Positions 15,069 to 20,760 of a stretch of DNA of 20,760 nucleotides are shown one piece after another. Positions within the stretch are counted from its first letter, which is position 1. The number at the start of each line of letters is the position of its first letter. Source of the DNA: DASWIG01 sp965371445. Its GTDB lineage: Bacteria; Acidobacteriota; Thermoanaerobaculia; Multivoradales; J023. The translations under genes were made by a program, and so were the position numbers. The DNA is taken from contig CBDUYN010000179.1 of NCBI GenBank assembly GCA_965371445.1, forward strand, positions 1-20,760, read 5' to 3'. The notes beneath the pieces were generated by a model that searched no databases, was not told the origin of the DNA, and saw only the letters and a list, made by a program, of their open reading frames with translations.

Positions 15069-16421
15069 TCAGTCTTCGTCCTTCCAGAGCCTCTTCCACC
15101 AGGGTGCGTCCTCACCTCGCGGCTCCGGGATCTCCATGCGGTCGCGGATCGTGTTGACGTCCCAGCCGGTCAGGCTGGCGAGGGTCTCCGCCTCCTTCTC
15201 CTGCCGGCGGCGCAGCTCCTCGTAGTAGCGCCGTGCCTCCGGGCATTCCGCGCCGCCCGACCAGGGATGACGGATCACGTAGCGGCCCTGGTAGCTCGTC
15301 CGGTCGCCGGTCGACTGGAACATCAGGTCCTCCGGGAAGGTGTCGGCCGTGTAGCGCAGGTGAAGCCGCGTCACGAAGACGTTGCGGGCCGGTTGCGGCG
15401 CACGGATCGGCCGCGTCGTCGGCAACGCTCGCTCGCCCCGGACCCAGAAGACCCCAAGCTCGCGGAGCTCCGCGGGGGAAAGCGGATCGGCGGCGCAAGG
15501 GTCGCACCAGCTCATGTCCCAGGCGTACTCCAGGAAGACCGTCCGCATCCGCTCGCGGCGTACCTGCTCGGCGAACATGTCGCGGTAGAAGTCGGCGAAG
15601 TCGTACTTGACGAAGACCGGCAGGTCCATTCCGGTCGGCAGCTTGACCGTCCGGTAGTTGGTCGTCTGCACCCGCCCTGCACGGTTCAGGACGAAGACGA
15701 AAAGCTCCTGCGGACCGTCGGCGTTGATCGTGCCCAGGCGGATCGGCAGCATGAACTTGCGAGACTCGAAGGCCACCTGGAGGGGCCGCAGGTAGGAAAA
15801 GCCAAGGCGCGCCTGCTCGGCGAGGTTCACCTGGGCGACGAAAAAGCGCATGTCCTGGCGGATGTAGCTCTCGAGCAACCGGCTCGCACCGACCGGAATG
15901 CGGTAGCCGTTGCGCCGCAGCCAGGTCTCCAGGCCGCTCGACTCCTCGGCCGAGAGGATCAAGATGTCGTACTCGCCTACCGTGTAGCGCGCCTCGATCG
16001 TGACGCCGAGGCCGGCCGCCGCCTTTTGCTCGGCACGCTCAGCAGAGCTTCGTGCCGTGGGAGCGGCCATCTCGTAGACCAGCCTCGGGCTGCAGGGATC
16101 CGGGTCGTGGTACTCGACCAGCCGCGGCGCCGAGTAGGCGTCGAGGTGCTCCAGGACCGCCCGGTCTCCGACGTGGATCTGCTCGCGCTCGAGAAAAGTC
16201 GGCACCGGGACCACCAGCGCGAACTCTTGCGGCTCGCCCCGATAGTCGTTGGCCATGGTCAGCACGGTCCGCTCGCCGTCACGTACCAGGACCACCTTGG
16301 AAGCCTGGTTGAAAAGGTCGGTGTCGGCTTTGGCGACGTAGAAGCCGCAGAAGGCGAGAGCCGGGCCGGCCAGGAGCAGAAGCGCCGTGGGCATGAGGAT
16401 CAAGGGGAGGACTCTGCGCAT
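15069..16421 (-). CDS. DUF2330 family exported protein
   Basis: This 450-residue protein of unknown function has a clear signal peptide (MRR, then LPLILMPTALLLLAGPALA, cleaved before FCGFYVAKAD). The mature N-terminus FCGFYVAKADTDLFNQASKV, with TMANDYRGEPQEFALVVPVP, is the signature of DUF2330. The middle contains YDILILSAEESSGLETWLRR and a long beta-rich stretch. The C-terminus is charged (WWKRLWKDED) with no membrane anchor, so the protein is probably periplasmic. ATG 16421 is supported by AAAGGAGG eight bases upstream. The start lies inside the 3' end of the upstream RnfD-like gene (22-bp overlap), implying co-transcription and translational coupling with that membrane protein. Confidence 0.88.
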   Translation of the reverse strand: MRRVLPLILMPTALLLLAGPALAFCGFYVAKADTDLFNQASKVVLVRDGERTVLTMANDYRGEPQEFALVVPVPTFLEREQIHVGDRAVLEHLDAYSAPRLVEYHDPDPCSPRLVYEMAAPTARSSAERAEQKAAAGLGVTIEARYTVGEYDILILSAEESSGLETWLRRNGYRIPVGASRLLESYIRQDMRFFVAQVNLAEQARLGFSYLRPLQVAFESRKFMLPIRLGTINADGPQELFVFVLNRAGRVQTTNYRTVKLPTGMDLPVFVKYDFADFYRDMFAEQVRRERMRTVFLEYAWDMSWCDPCAADPLSPAELRELGVFWVRGERALPTTRPIRAPQPARNVFVTRLHLRYTADTFPEDLMFQSTGDRTSYQGRYVIRHPWSGGAECPEARRYYEELRRRQEKEAETLASLTGWDVNTIRDRMEIPEPRGEDAPWWKRLWKDED

Positions 16422-17266
16422 CGGGGATGCCTCCTTTCGTTGCCGAGGGATGGTTTCGATCTTATCGAAAAAGCGCCTGGCCAGGCGAATCGATCGCCGG
16501 GAAAGAGGCGGTCGAGCAGCGGTACCGCCAGGCAGCAGGCGACGAGCGAGTAGAGAAGGCCGTTGGGCTCGTAGAGGACGTAGCGGAAAAAGCCGCCGCC
16601 CGCCGCCACGCAGACGGCGAAGAGGATCCTGCCGGGGCGGCTGTCAGGCGTCGTCTTGGGATCCGAGATCATGAAGAACGCGAAGACCAGAAGCGTCCCG
16701 CTGCGCAGCTGATGAAGCGGGATCGCCCAGGGATCGCCGAGCCACGCAGCGCGGCCCAGGACGAGAGCGCACCAGGCGGCGAGGAAAGCCCAGGTGACGT
16801 CGCTGCGCTCGGCTCGGTGGATCACCAGGCTTCCCACGGCAGCGAGAAGGAATGCGAAGAAGGCGAGAGACCCCCATTGTCCAGGCGACACCCAGGCACG
16901 ATCGGCGACCAGGATCGTCACCACGAGGCCGAAGCTCGTGGGATTGAAGATGTGCTTGCCGCGGGCGCGGATCAGGAACTTGCTGGCGATGGTGACCGCA
17001 GCGGCGACAGCCGCGATGACCAGCGAGTCGGTCCGCAGAAGCAGGCAAAGCGACAGCGCCGAGATCAGGGCGCTGCGGGGATCGAAGCTCGGCAGGCGCC
17101 CCAGACGGGTCAAGGCCGCCTGGGTCGCCAACGCCGTCGCCACCAGCAGGGTCGCCGTCAGCAGGCGGATCTCGAAGTCCAGGAAGAGGACGCCGTAGGC
17201 CACGAGGACGGCCAGAACGGCGATCTGGTAGAGGCGCGGGTCGAGCTTGCGGCTGGCGGGGCTCAT
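16400..17266 (-). CDS. RnfD/NqrB-like integral membrane protein
   Basis: This 288-residue protein has about nine hydrophobic segments and matches the NqrB/RnfD/UnbU-type family: GKHIFNPTSFGLVV (103-116), WVSPGQWG (125-132) and SGTLLVFAFFMISDPKTTP (189-207). In NqrB and RnfD this fold carries FMN, one covalently on a threonine in an SGAT-like motif; I do not see that motif, and no other rnf or nqr subunit is nearby. I choose ATG 17266, which has AAGGA seven bases upstream, over GTG 17329, which directly abuts its Shine-Dalgarno and would add 21 residues. ATG 17266 overlaps the stop of a 19-codon upstream ORF (ATGA). The next gene, the DUF2330 protein, starts inside this gene. A role in membrane electron transfer is inference from family only. 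Confidence 0.82.
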   Translation of the reverse strand: MSPASRKLDPRLYQIAVLAVLVAYGVLFLDFEIRLLTATLLVATALATQAALTRLGRLPSFDPRSALISALSLCLLLRTDSLVIAAVAAAVTIASKFLIRARGKHIFNPTSFGLVVTILVADRAWVSPGQWGSLAFFAFLLAAVGSLVIHRAERSDVTWAFLAAWCALVLGRAAWLGDPWAIPLHQLRSGTLLVFAFFMISDPKTTPDSRPGRILFAVCVAAGGGFFRYVLYEPNGLLYSLVACCLAVPLLDRLFPGDRFAWPGAFSIRSKPSLGNERRHPRCAESSP

Positions 17267-17322
17267 CGAGACGTCCTTCGCCGGCACCGTCTGGACCGGC
17301 ACTGTCCGGCGCTGGTGGTCAT
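17263..17322 (-). CDS. Possible 19-codon upstream ORF (leader peptide)
   Basis: ATG at 17322 is preceded by GGGAGG with an ideal six-base spacer. It encodes MTTSAGQCRSRRCRRRTSR, and its TGA stop overlaps the ATG of the RnfD-like gene in the ATGA arrangement typical of coupled translation. The peptide is rich in Arg and has two Cys. It is too short for family assignment. It could couple or attenuate translation of the downstream gene, or simply be where the real ribosome-loading site sits. Confidence 0.4.
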   Translation of the reverse strand: MTTSAGQCRSRRCRRRTSR

Positions 17323-17387
17323 TAGACACCTCCCGGAGCTGGAATGAAACCGGAGGACGGAGATCGGTCCCCCGAAGGTCCCAGCCG

Positions 17388-17396
17388 TGCTAACAT
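17388..17396 (+). promoter_or_regulatory. Extended -10 promoter candidate for the TPR/cNMP-binding gene
   Basis: TGCTAACAT at 17388-17396 fits an extended -10 element. No good -35 is seen. Transcription from about 17403 would place the upstream ATG 17411 almost at the RNA 5' end and favours the GTG start at 17441, with its Shine-Dalgarno AGGAAGGAG. Confidence 0.35.
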
Positions 17397-17440
17397 GGAG
17401 GGCCTATTCGATGCGGCAGCACCGCAGGAAGGAGCAGAAC

Positions 17441-18283
17441 GTGTTCGGCTGGGACGTGTCAGAGCAGGACATCGACCACCTGATCGCCAGGGGCAAGTAC
17501 TCGAAGGCGGTCAAACCCCTGCGATCGATGCTTCGGGAGCATCCGGAGGACATCCACCTGCGCCAGAAGCTCGCCGACGTCCTGGCGCGAACGGGGGGGA
17601 ACCGCGAGGCGGTGTCGATCCTGGAGTTGCTGGTCGACGAGTTCGCGGGCGACGGCTTCAACGCCAAGGCGATCGCGATCGCCAAGAAGATCCAGCGCAT
17701 CGATCCCGAGCGCACCGACGTCGAGCAGCGGCTCGTCGGCCTCCTGCACCGTCCCGAGCCGTCTCCCGGGCTCCTTGGGCAATCCGCAGGCCAAGAGCCG
17801 GCGCCGGGGGAGCCTGACGAGTATTCCACCGAGGTCGAGAGCTTCCGGCTCTCGCCGCTCTTCACCGATTTTTCGCCCGCCGAGCTCCTGGCGCTCATCC
17901 ACGGCTTGAACCTGCTGACCTTCGAGCCCGGCGAGATCGTCATCGCCGAAGGAGAGCCGGGAACAAGCCTCCTGGTCGTGGCCTCCGGCCGGGTGCGGGT
18001 CTATGTCCGCAACGACGTCAACCACCAGGTGGAGATCCGCAAGCTCGGAGCCGGCGAGTTCTTTGGCGAGATCTCGATCCTCACCGGGCAACCTCGTACC
18101 GCGACCGTGGTCGCCGCCGAGCCCTGCGAGATCCTTGAGCTCGACCAGGCGAACGTCGAAGAGATCGGCCGCGACTATCCGAACGTTCCCAAGGTCATCC
18201 GCGAGTTCGCCGGCGAGCGGGCGATGAGCCCGGAGGAGATCACGGCGCGCCAGGAGATCGAGCTGCCGCTGGGCTGGGAATAG
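17441..18283 (+). CDS. TPR plus cyclic-nucleotide-binding domain protein
   Basis: This 280-residue protein has no signal peptide and is presumably cytoplasmic. Residues about 10-105 are helical TPR-like repeats (LIARGKYSKAVKPLRSML; NREAVSILELLVDEF; NAKAIAIAKKIQRIDP). A Pro/Gly-rich linker follows. Residues about 140-255 form a cyclic-nucleotide-binding (Crp-type) domain: FEPGEIVIAEGEPGTSLLVV, SGRVRVYVRN and the phosphate-binding cassette GEFFGEISILTGQPRTATV, in which the FGE and R-T-A residues are kept. There is no DNA-binding helix-turn-helix, so this is a ligand-sensing adaptor rather than a Crp-type transcription factor. I prefer GTG 17441 because AGGAAGGAG lies six bases upstream; ATG 17411 is an alternative adding ten basic residues. 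It is divergently transcribed from the RnfD-like gene. Confidence 0.82.
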   Translation: MFGWDVSEQDIDHLIARGKYSKAVKPLRSMLREHPEDIHLRQKLADVLARTGGNREAVSILELLVDEFAGDGFNAKAIAIAKKIQRIDPERTDVEQRLVGLLHRPEPSPGLLGQSAGQEPAPGEPDEYSTEVESFRLSPLFTDFSPAELLALIHGLNLLTFEPGEIVIAEGEPGTSLLVVASGRVRVYVRNDVNHQVEIRKLGAGEFFGEISILTGQPRTATVVAAEPCEILELDQANVEEIGRDYPNVPKVIREFAGERAMSPEEITARQEIELPLGWE

Positions 18284-18306
18284 AAGCCTGTTCCTTGACG
18301 GGCTTC
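18283..18306. terminator. Hairpin between converging genes
   Basis: GAAGCCTGT (18283-18291), a six-base loop, and ACGGGCTTC (18298-18306) make a nine-pair stem with one G-T wobble. It starts at the stop codon of the cyclic-nucleotide-binding protein and lies just before the end of the converging nicotinamidase gene. It lacks a T-tract on either strand, so termination strength is uncertain. Confidence 0.4.
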
Positions 18307-18319
18307 GCGCCAGGCTCGC

Positions 18320-18967
18320 TCAGGCGAGGACGGCGGCCGAAGTCGCGAGCTCTTCCTCGGCTCTTGCTCTGGTGAGCAGGCCAACGCCGGCGGCTTGCAT
18401 ATCTTCGAAGGCGCGCTCGCCGTCGCCCGGCGAAAGGTCCACGGCCCGGCATCCGTCGGCGACCACGTTCACCTTGAAACCCAGACGGACACCATCGAGG
18501 GCGGTCGCCTTGACGCAGTAGTCCGTCGCCAGGCCCAGAATGAAGATCTTGTCGATCCCCTCGTTGCAGAGATAGGTCTCAAGCCCCGTCGAGCGAAGCG
18601 CCGCATTGTCGAAAAAGGCGCTGTAGCTGTCGATCTCCGGATCCACGCCCTTGAAGAACGTCTTCTCGATCCGCGAGGTCTCAAGTCCCGGCGCGAAGTC
18701 GGAACCGGCCGTCCCCTCGACGCAATGCTCCGGCCAGAGGATCTGGTCGAGGCCGCGAAGCCGGATCACTTCGCCCACATTGCGGCCCGGATGGCTCGTC
18801 GCGAAGCTGCCGTGGCCCGGCGGATGGTAGTCCTTGGTGGCGATCACCCGGTCGAAAGAGCGCTGCAGGCGGTTGGCCACGGCGACCACCTGGTCGCCTT
18901 GGCGTACCGCCAGCGCACCGTCCGGCAAGAAGTCGTTCTGGATGTCGACGAGGATCACGGCTCTCAT
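18320..18967 (-). CDS. pncA: Nicotinamidase (isochorismatase-like hydrolase)
   Basis: This 215-residue enzyme hydrolyses nicotinamide to nicotinic acid in NAD salvage and typically also acts on pyrazinamide. The catalytic triad is intact: D8 (VDIQNDF), K106 (TFFKG) and C151 (ATDYC). The metal ligands D46 and H48 (KDYHPPGHGSFA) and H81 (WPEHCVEGT) are present. YCVKATALDG and the length fit bacterial PncA. ATG 18967 has GGGAG eight to nine bases upstream. The gene is a single unit, converging with the cyclic-nucleotide-binding protein gene. Its upstream region contains an inverted repeat and a repeated 9-mer that could be regulatory. Confidence 0.93.
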   Translation of the reverse strand: MRAVILVDIQNDFLPDGALAVRQGDQVVAVANRLQRSFDRVIATKDYHPPGHGSFATSHPGRNVGEVIRLRGLDQILWPEHCVEGTAGSDFAPGLETSRIEKTFFKGVDPEIDSYSAFFDNAALRSTGLETYLCNEGIDKIFILGLATDYCVKATALDGVRLGFKVNVVADGCRAVDLSPGDGERAFEDMQAAGVGLLTRARAEEELATSAAVLA

Positions 18968-19403
18968 ATCGGGCTCTCCCTGAGTTTCCGGGTACCGATT
19001 CGCCTCAAGTGCTCATCCTGAGCATAAGCAGGGCGCTTAGACTCGAAGCGAGCATAAGTATCCTAGCGCGTCGCGTCGTCGATTTCAAGATTCTGGCCCG
19101 GGGAGCGTCCGACTCGACGCTCGGCGGCAACTATGGCGCCAAGCTGTCGCTCGCAACTCGGGCCCGCAGCTCCGAGATCTCCCGCTCGAAGCCGCCGGAG
19201 AGGATCGGAAAACGGCACCAGCTGCGGGGGTCCAGGTTCTCGTCGTGACGACATGACCTTCGTGGTGTTGGGAGTCCTTCGACCCGGCCACCCCGAAAGC
19301 GGCGAGTAGGAAACACGACGGCAGCGGGAACCGAGAGAGACTCTTGGGTGGGATGAAGTCTTCACGGCTCCTGGTCTTTTCCGTGCTGGCGCACGTTTCG
19401 GCG
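18968..19403. other. Intergenic stretch upstream of pncA
   Basis: About 435 bp between pncA and the 3' end of the Uma2 gene. The part near pncA carries the repeats described separately. The rest (about 19080-19350) holds no recognisable gene; short minus-strand frames there look random apart from one charged stretch (GGFEREISELRARV) of unknown origin that has no start or neighbour to support it. Confidence 0.45.
19010..19058. promoter_or_regulatory. Inverted repeat and repeated 9-mer upstream of pncA
   Basis: TGCTCA-TCC-TGAGCA is a perfect inverted repeat at 19010-19024. GAGCATAAG occurs at 19020-19028 and exactly again at 19050-19058, one 30-bp step, about three helical turns, apart. Read on the minus strand each copy contains TATGCT, a possible -10 box for pncA. 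The arrangement resembles a pair of operator half-sites on one face of the helix. Confidence 0.35.
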
Positions 19404-19550
19404 CTAAGCCTCGGTGTCCGCGGACGGAAGCCGATCGACGTCGACCCACAGGGAGTCGAGATCCAGCTCCAGCCCCTCGCAGCCGGGGATCGCCCCGAGC
19501 TTTCCTCCCGTGGCCCCCAGGACATGAGTGTAATGTCCGGTCTTTCCTAA
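19353..19550 (+). CDS. Doubtful 65-residue ORF with signal-like N-terminus
   Basis: The frame starts MKSSRLLVFSVLAHVSALSL, a plausible membrane or export segment, and ends at TAA 19548-19550. From 19404 on it is antisense to the 3' end of the Uma2 gene, so its C-terminal half is probably just the complementary strand of that gene. It may be the remaining 5' end of a lost gene (the start resembles N-termini of TonB-like or secreted proteins) or chance. No clear Shine-Dalgarno. Confidence 0.15.
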   Translation: MKSSRLLVFSVLAHVSALSLGVRGRKPIDVDPQGVEIQLQPLAAGDRPELSSRGPQDMSVMSGLS

Positions 19551-20012
19551 CTCGAGGATCTCGAAGCTCCGGAGCTCGGGATCGACGAGCCAGTAGTAGC
19601 GAATGCCGAACGCCGCATACTCGTTGACTTTCTCCACCCGGTCACGACGGCCGTCACGCGCTTGCGGGGAGACGACTTCGACCGCGATGTCGGGAGGTTG
19701 ACGGATGACCCCTCGGCGCGGCGGAAAGGGGCTGCCGGGCAGATACACGGTGAGGTCGGGCTTACGGCCGCTCCGGGGGCCGATGGCGAGCTTGGCGTCC
19801 GAACCGCCCATCACGCCGCCGAGTGGGAAGACCCAGTTCCCGAGGATTCGGGCCAGCAGGACGACCAAGAGCTCGTGGACGTAGTCGGGCATCTCTTCCT
19901 CCACCAGCCATCCGTCGACGAGCTCGCCGGGCTCGTCCTCGGGCAGGGCGTACCAGTCCTCCAGCGACAACTTGGCCGAGGACTCAGCATCGATCAAAGC
20001 ACTCTGTCTCAC
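19404..20012 (-). CDS. Uma2 family (DUF820) restriction-endonuclease-fold protein
   Basis: This 202-residue protein has the PD-(D/E)XK-like signature of the Uma2/DUF820 family: GELVDGWLVEEE (E30), YVHELLVVLLARIL (H46), KPDLTVYLP (D86) and IAVEVVSP (E112), followed by RDRVEKVNEYAAFGIRYYW and LVDPELRSFEIL. These are commonly annotated as putative endonucleases, but biochemical function is unproven and they occur in many copies in some lineages. The start is GTG 20012; the first in-frame ATG is much later and would remove E30. No Shine-Dalgarno is seen; the proposed promoter places the RNA start at or next to the GTG. The catalytic residues look intact, so the protein may be active. Confidence 0.85.
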   Translation of the reverse strand: MRQSALIDAESSAKLSLEDWYALPEDEPGELVDGWLVEEEMPDYVHELLVVLLARILGNWVFPLGGVMGGSDAKLAIGPRSGRKPDLTVYLPGSPFPPRRGVIRQPPDIAVEVVSPQARDGRRDRVEKVNEYAAFGIRYYWLVDPELRSFEILELGKTGHYTHVLGATGGKLGAIPGCEGLELDLDSLWVDVDRLPSADTEA

Positions 20013-20020
20013 GACGACAT

Positions 20021-20049
20021 AGCCTACTGCTCAACGGGGCGCCGATCAA
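20021..20049 (-). promoter_or_regulatory. Promoter candidate for the Uma2 gene, possibly leaderless
   Basis: On the minus strand TTGATC (20049-20044) and TAGGCT (20026-20021) are 17 bp apart. Only eight bases separate the -10 from the GTG start at 20012, so the mRNA would begin at or within a base or two of the start codon, consistent with the missing Shine-Dalgarno. Confidence 0.3.
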
Positions 20050-20076
20050 TCCCGGCGGTGCCGTGATCCTTTGCAC

Positions 20077-20205
20077 TCATGGCCTATTCGGCGGGGTCTT
20101 CGGCAGGACGACCTTCGCGACGGCTTCTCCCTCCGGCTTCGAGAGGACACGGATCGTCCCGCGGTGCGCCTCGACAATCCGCCGGCAGCCTTCTCTAACC
20201 AGGCC
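20077..20205 (-). pseudogene. Histidine kinase C-terminal remnant
   Basis: In the minus-strand frame ending at TGA 20079-20077 the translation reads GCRRIVEAHRGTIRVLSKPE, then GEAVAKVVLPKTPPNRP. This is the end of a HATPase_c domain (consensus GLAICRRIVEAHGGTIRVES and GTxFxVxLP). Only the last 40 or so residues remain; the N, G1, F and G2 boxes are missing. It is fused out of frame to the VWFA-related fragment upstream. Confidence 0.65.
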
Positions 20206-20760
20206 GGACGCGCCAGACCCGAAGTGGGGCGCTCGAAGGCGGCGAGGGGCAGCGAGGAGAGGTGGTCGGCGACCTGATTCAGCGCCGCATGCACCAGCTG
20301 GGGATCACGGGTCGGTCCGAGCCAGACCTCGGAAGCCACCTGGACCTCCACCCGCCCCAAGGCCGCGAGTCGCCCAGCTTCATGGGCCAGGTCGCGGGCC
20401 ATGGACGCCAGCCCCCGGCGAGATCCGAAGACGGGGTCGAAGTAAATCAGCGCCTGCCAGGCGCTGCGGGAAGCGCCGATGGTGAGGACGTCGACCTGCT
20501 TATCGCCAACCGAGAGCTCGATGTCCTCGGGGCGCAGCTCGATGCTTGCGCCGGTCTTGGCATCGCGAGCTTCGACGAGAATCCGAGTCTCCTCGGCCGA
20601 CAACGACAGTGTCGATACAGACAGTGTCGATACGAGCGGTGCTTGCGCGCCGCTTCGCCGCGGAAACCGTGGGGACGAGTCGGGGTCTGGATACCTCCTG
20701 GGTCTTGCGGTGGCGTTCGGGCGTCCGCCGAGCGGGGAGCCTTGGCCCCGAACGCCGCCG
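20206..20760 (-). pseudogene. VWFA-related protein, N-terminal fragment (runs off the window)
   Basis: The frame is open from the window edge to about 20206 and encodes an N-terminal segment resembling the VWFA-related proteins common in Acidobacteriota: RILVEARDAKTGASIELRPE, DIELSVGDKQVDVLTIG, then WQALIYFDPVFGSRRGLASM, where the VWA fold begins (the usual DxSxS is replaced by FDPVFGS), followed by LVHAALNQVADHLSSLP. Similarity stops around FERPTSG, and continuing in frame gives only an Arg/Ser-rich shadow of the histidine kinase remnant. No ATG start is visible; a TTG at 20603 is possible. The upstream residues look like a poor signal peptide (PLVSTLSVSTLSLSA). Interpreted as a broken gene formed by recombination. 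Confidence 0.6.
20605..20634 (+). repeat. 15-bp tandem duplication
   Basis: Two adjacent copies of GACAGTGTCGATACA (20605-20619 and 20620-20634, last base differing). Each contains the palindrome GACA-GTGTC-like core. On the minus strand they encode the repeated VSTLS in the N-terminal part of the VWFA-related fragment. Confidence 0.85.

Noticed and set aside
15057..16553. 498-codon plus-strand open frame antisense to the DUF2330 gene
   Set aside because: Composition is Arg/Val/Asp-rich shadow of a high-GC gene on the other strand. The minus-strand frame has a signal peptide, a strong Shine-Dalgarno and family motifs.
1..20760. CRISPR array
   Set aside because: No regularly spaced repeats of 24-40 bases were seen; the only direct repeats are short tandem duplications, mostly inside coding frames.

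Overview
This is a high-GC bacterial window (most genes look close to 70% GC) of accessory remnants flanking a well-preserved core. Fused 2-oxoacid oxidoreductase subunits, FHA-AAA+ regulators, CHAT and VWFA-related proteins, Uma2 nucleases and large carboxypeptidase-regulatory-like secreted proteins are together typical of Acidobacteriota, perhaps a Thermoanaerobaculia-type lineage. That assignment is inference from gene content only; no rRNA is present.

Left flank (1-5.9 kb): a decayed TPR/CHAT-domain gene (406-1000, minus) with an internal deletion; an FHA plus sigma-54-type AAA+ regulator (1207-2274, plus) that loses homology near base 2119; and, directly behind that breakpoint, a lower-GC gene (2217-5690) for a 1157-residue exported protein with a propeller-like N-terminus and about nine tandem Ig-like/carboxypeptidase-regulatory modules. 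The lower-GC block looks like an insertion or recombination product.

Central metabolic operon (6030-10430, minus): three tightly spaced genes encode a 2-oxoacid:acceptor oxidoreductase. The first gene fuses the gamma subunit to a GltD-like FAD/NAD(P) oxidoreductase and a C-terminal 2x[4Fe-4S] ferredoxin domain. The next two are the alpha and beta (TPP) subunits. The layout suggests a complex passing electrons from oxidative 2-oxoacid decarboxylation directly to NAD(P)+, or the reverse.

Intergenic 10431-10924: contains a good sigma-70 promoter, about 100 nt of foldable sequence and a strong intrinsic terminator with a competing hairpin. This is a candidate small RNA or attenuated leader. A second promoter lies just before rimO.

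Plus-strand housekeeping block (10.9-15.0 kb): rimO, ribF, an intrinsic terminator, trxA and an M24 metallopeptidase. On the minus strand follow a DUF2330 secreted protein and an RnfD/NqrB-like membrane protein (15.07-17.27 kb), whose genes overlap and are preceded by a 19-codon upstream ORF. A TPR plus cyclic-nucleotide-binding protein is divergently transcribed from this pair, and a pncA-type nicotinamidase converges on it.

Right flank (19-20.76 kb): a Uma2-family nuclease-fold protein, then a broken VWFA-related N-terminal fragment joined out of frame to the last part of a histidine kinase. Both ends of the window therefore carry gene debris, while the middle is intact.
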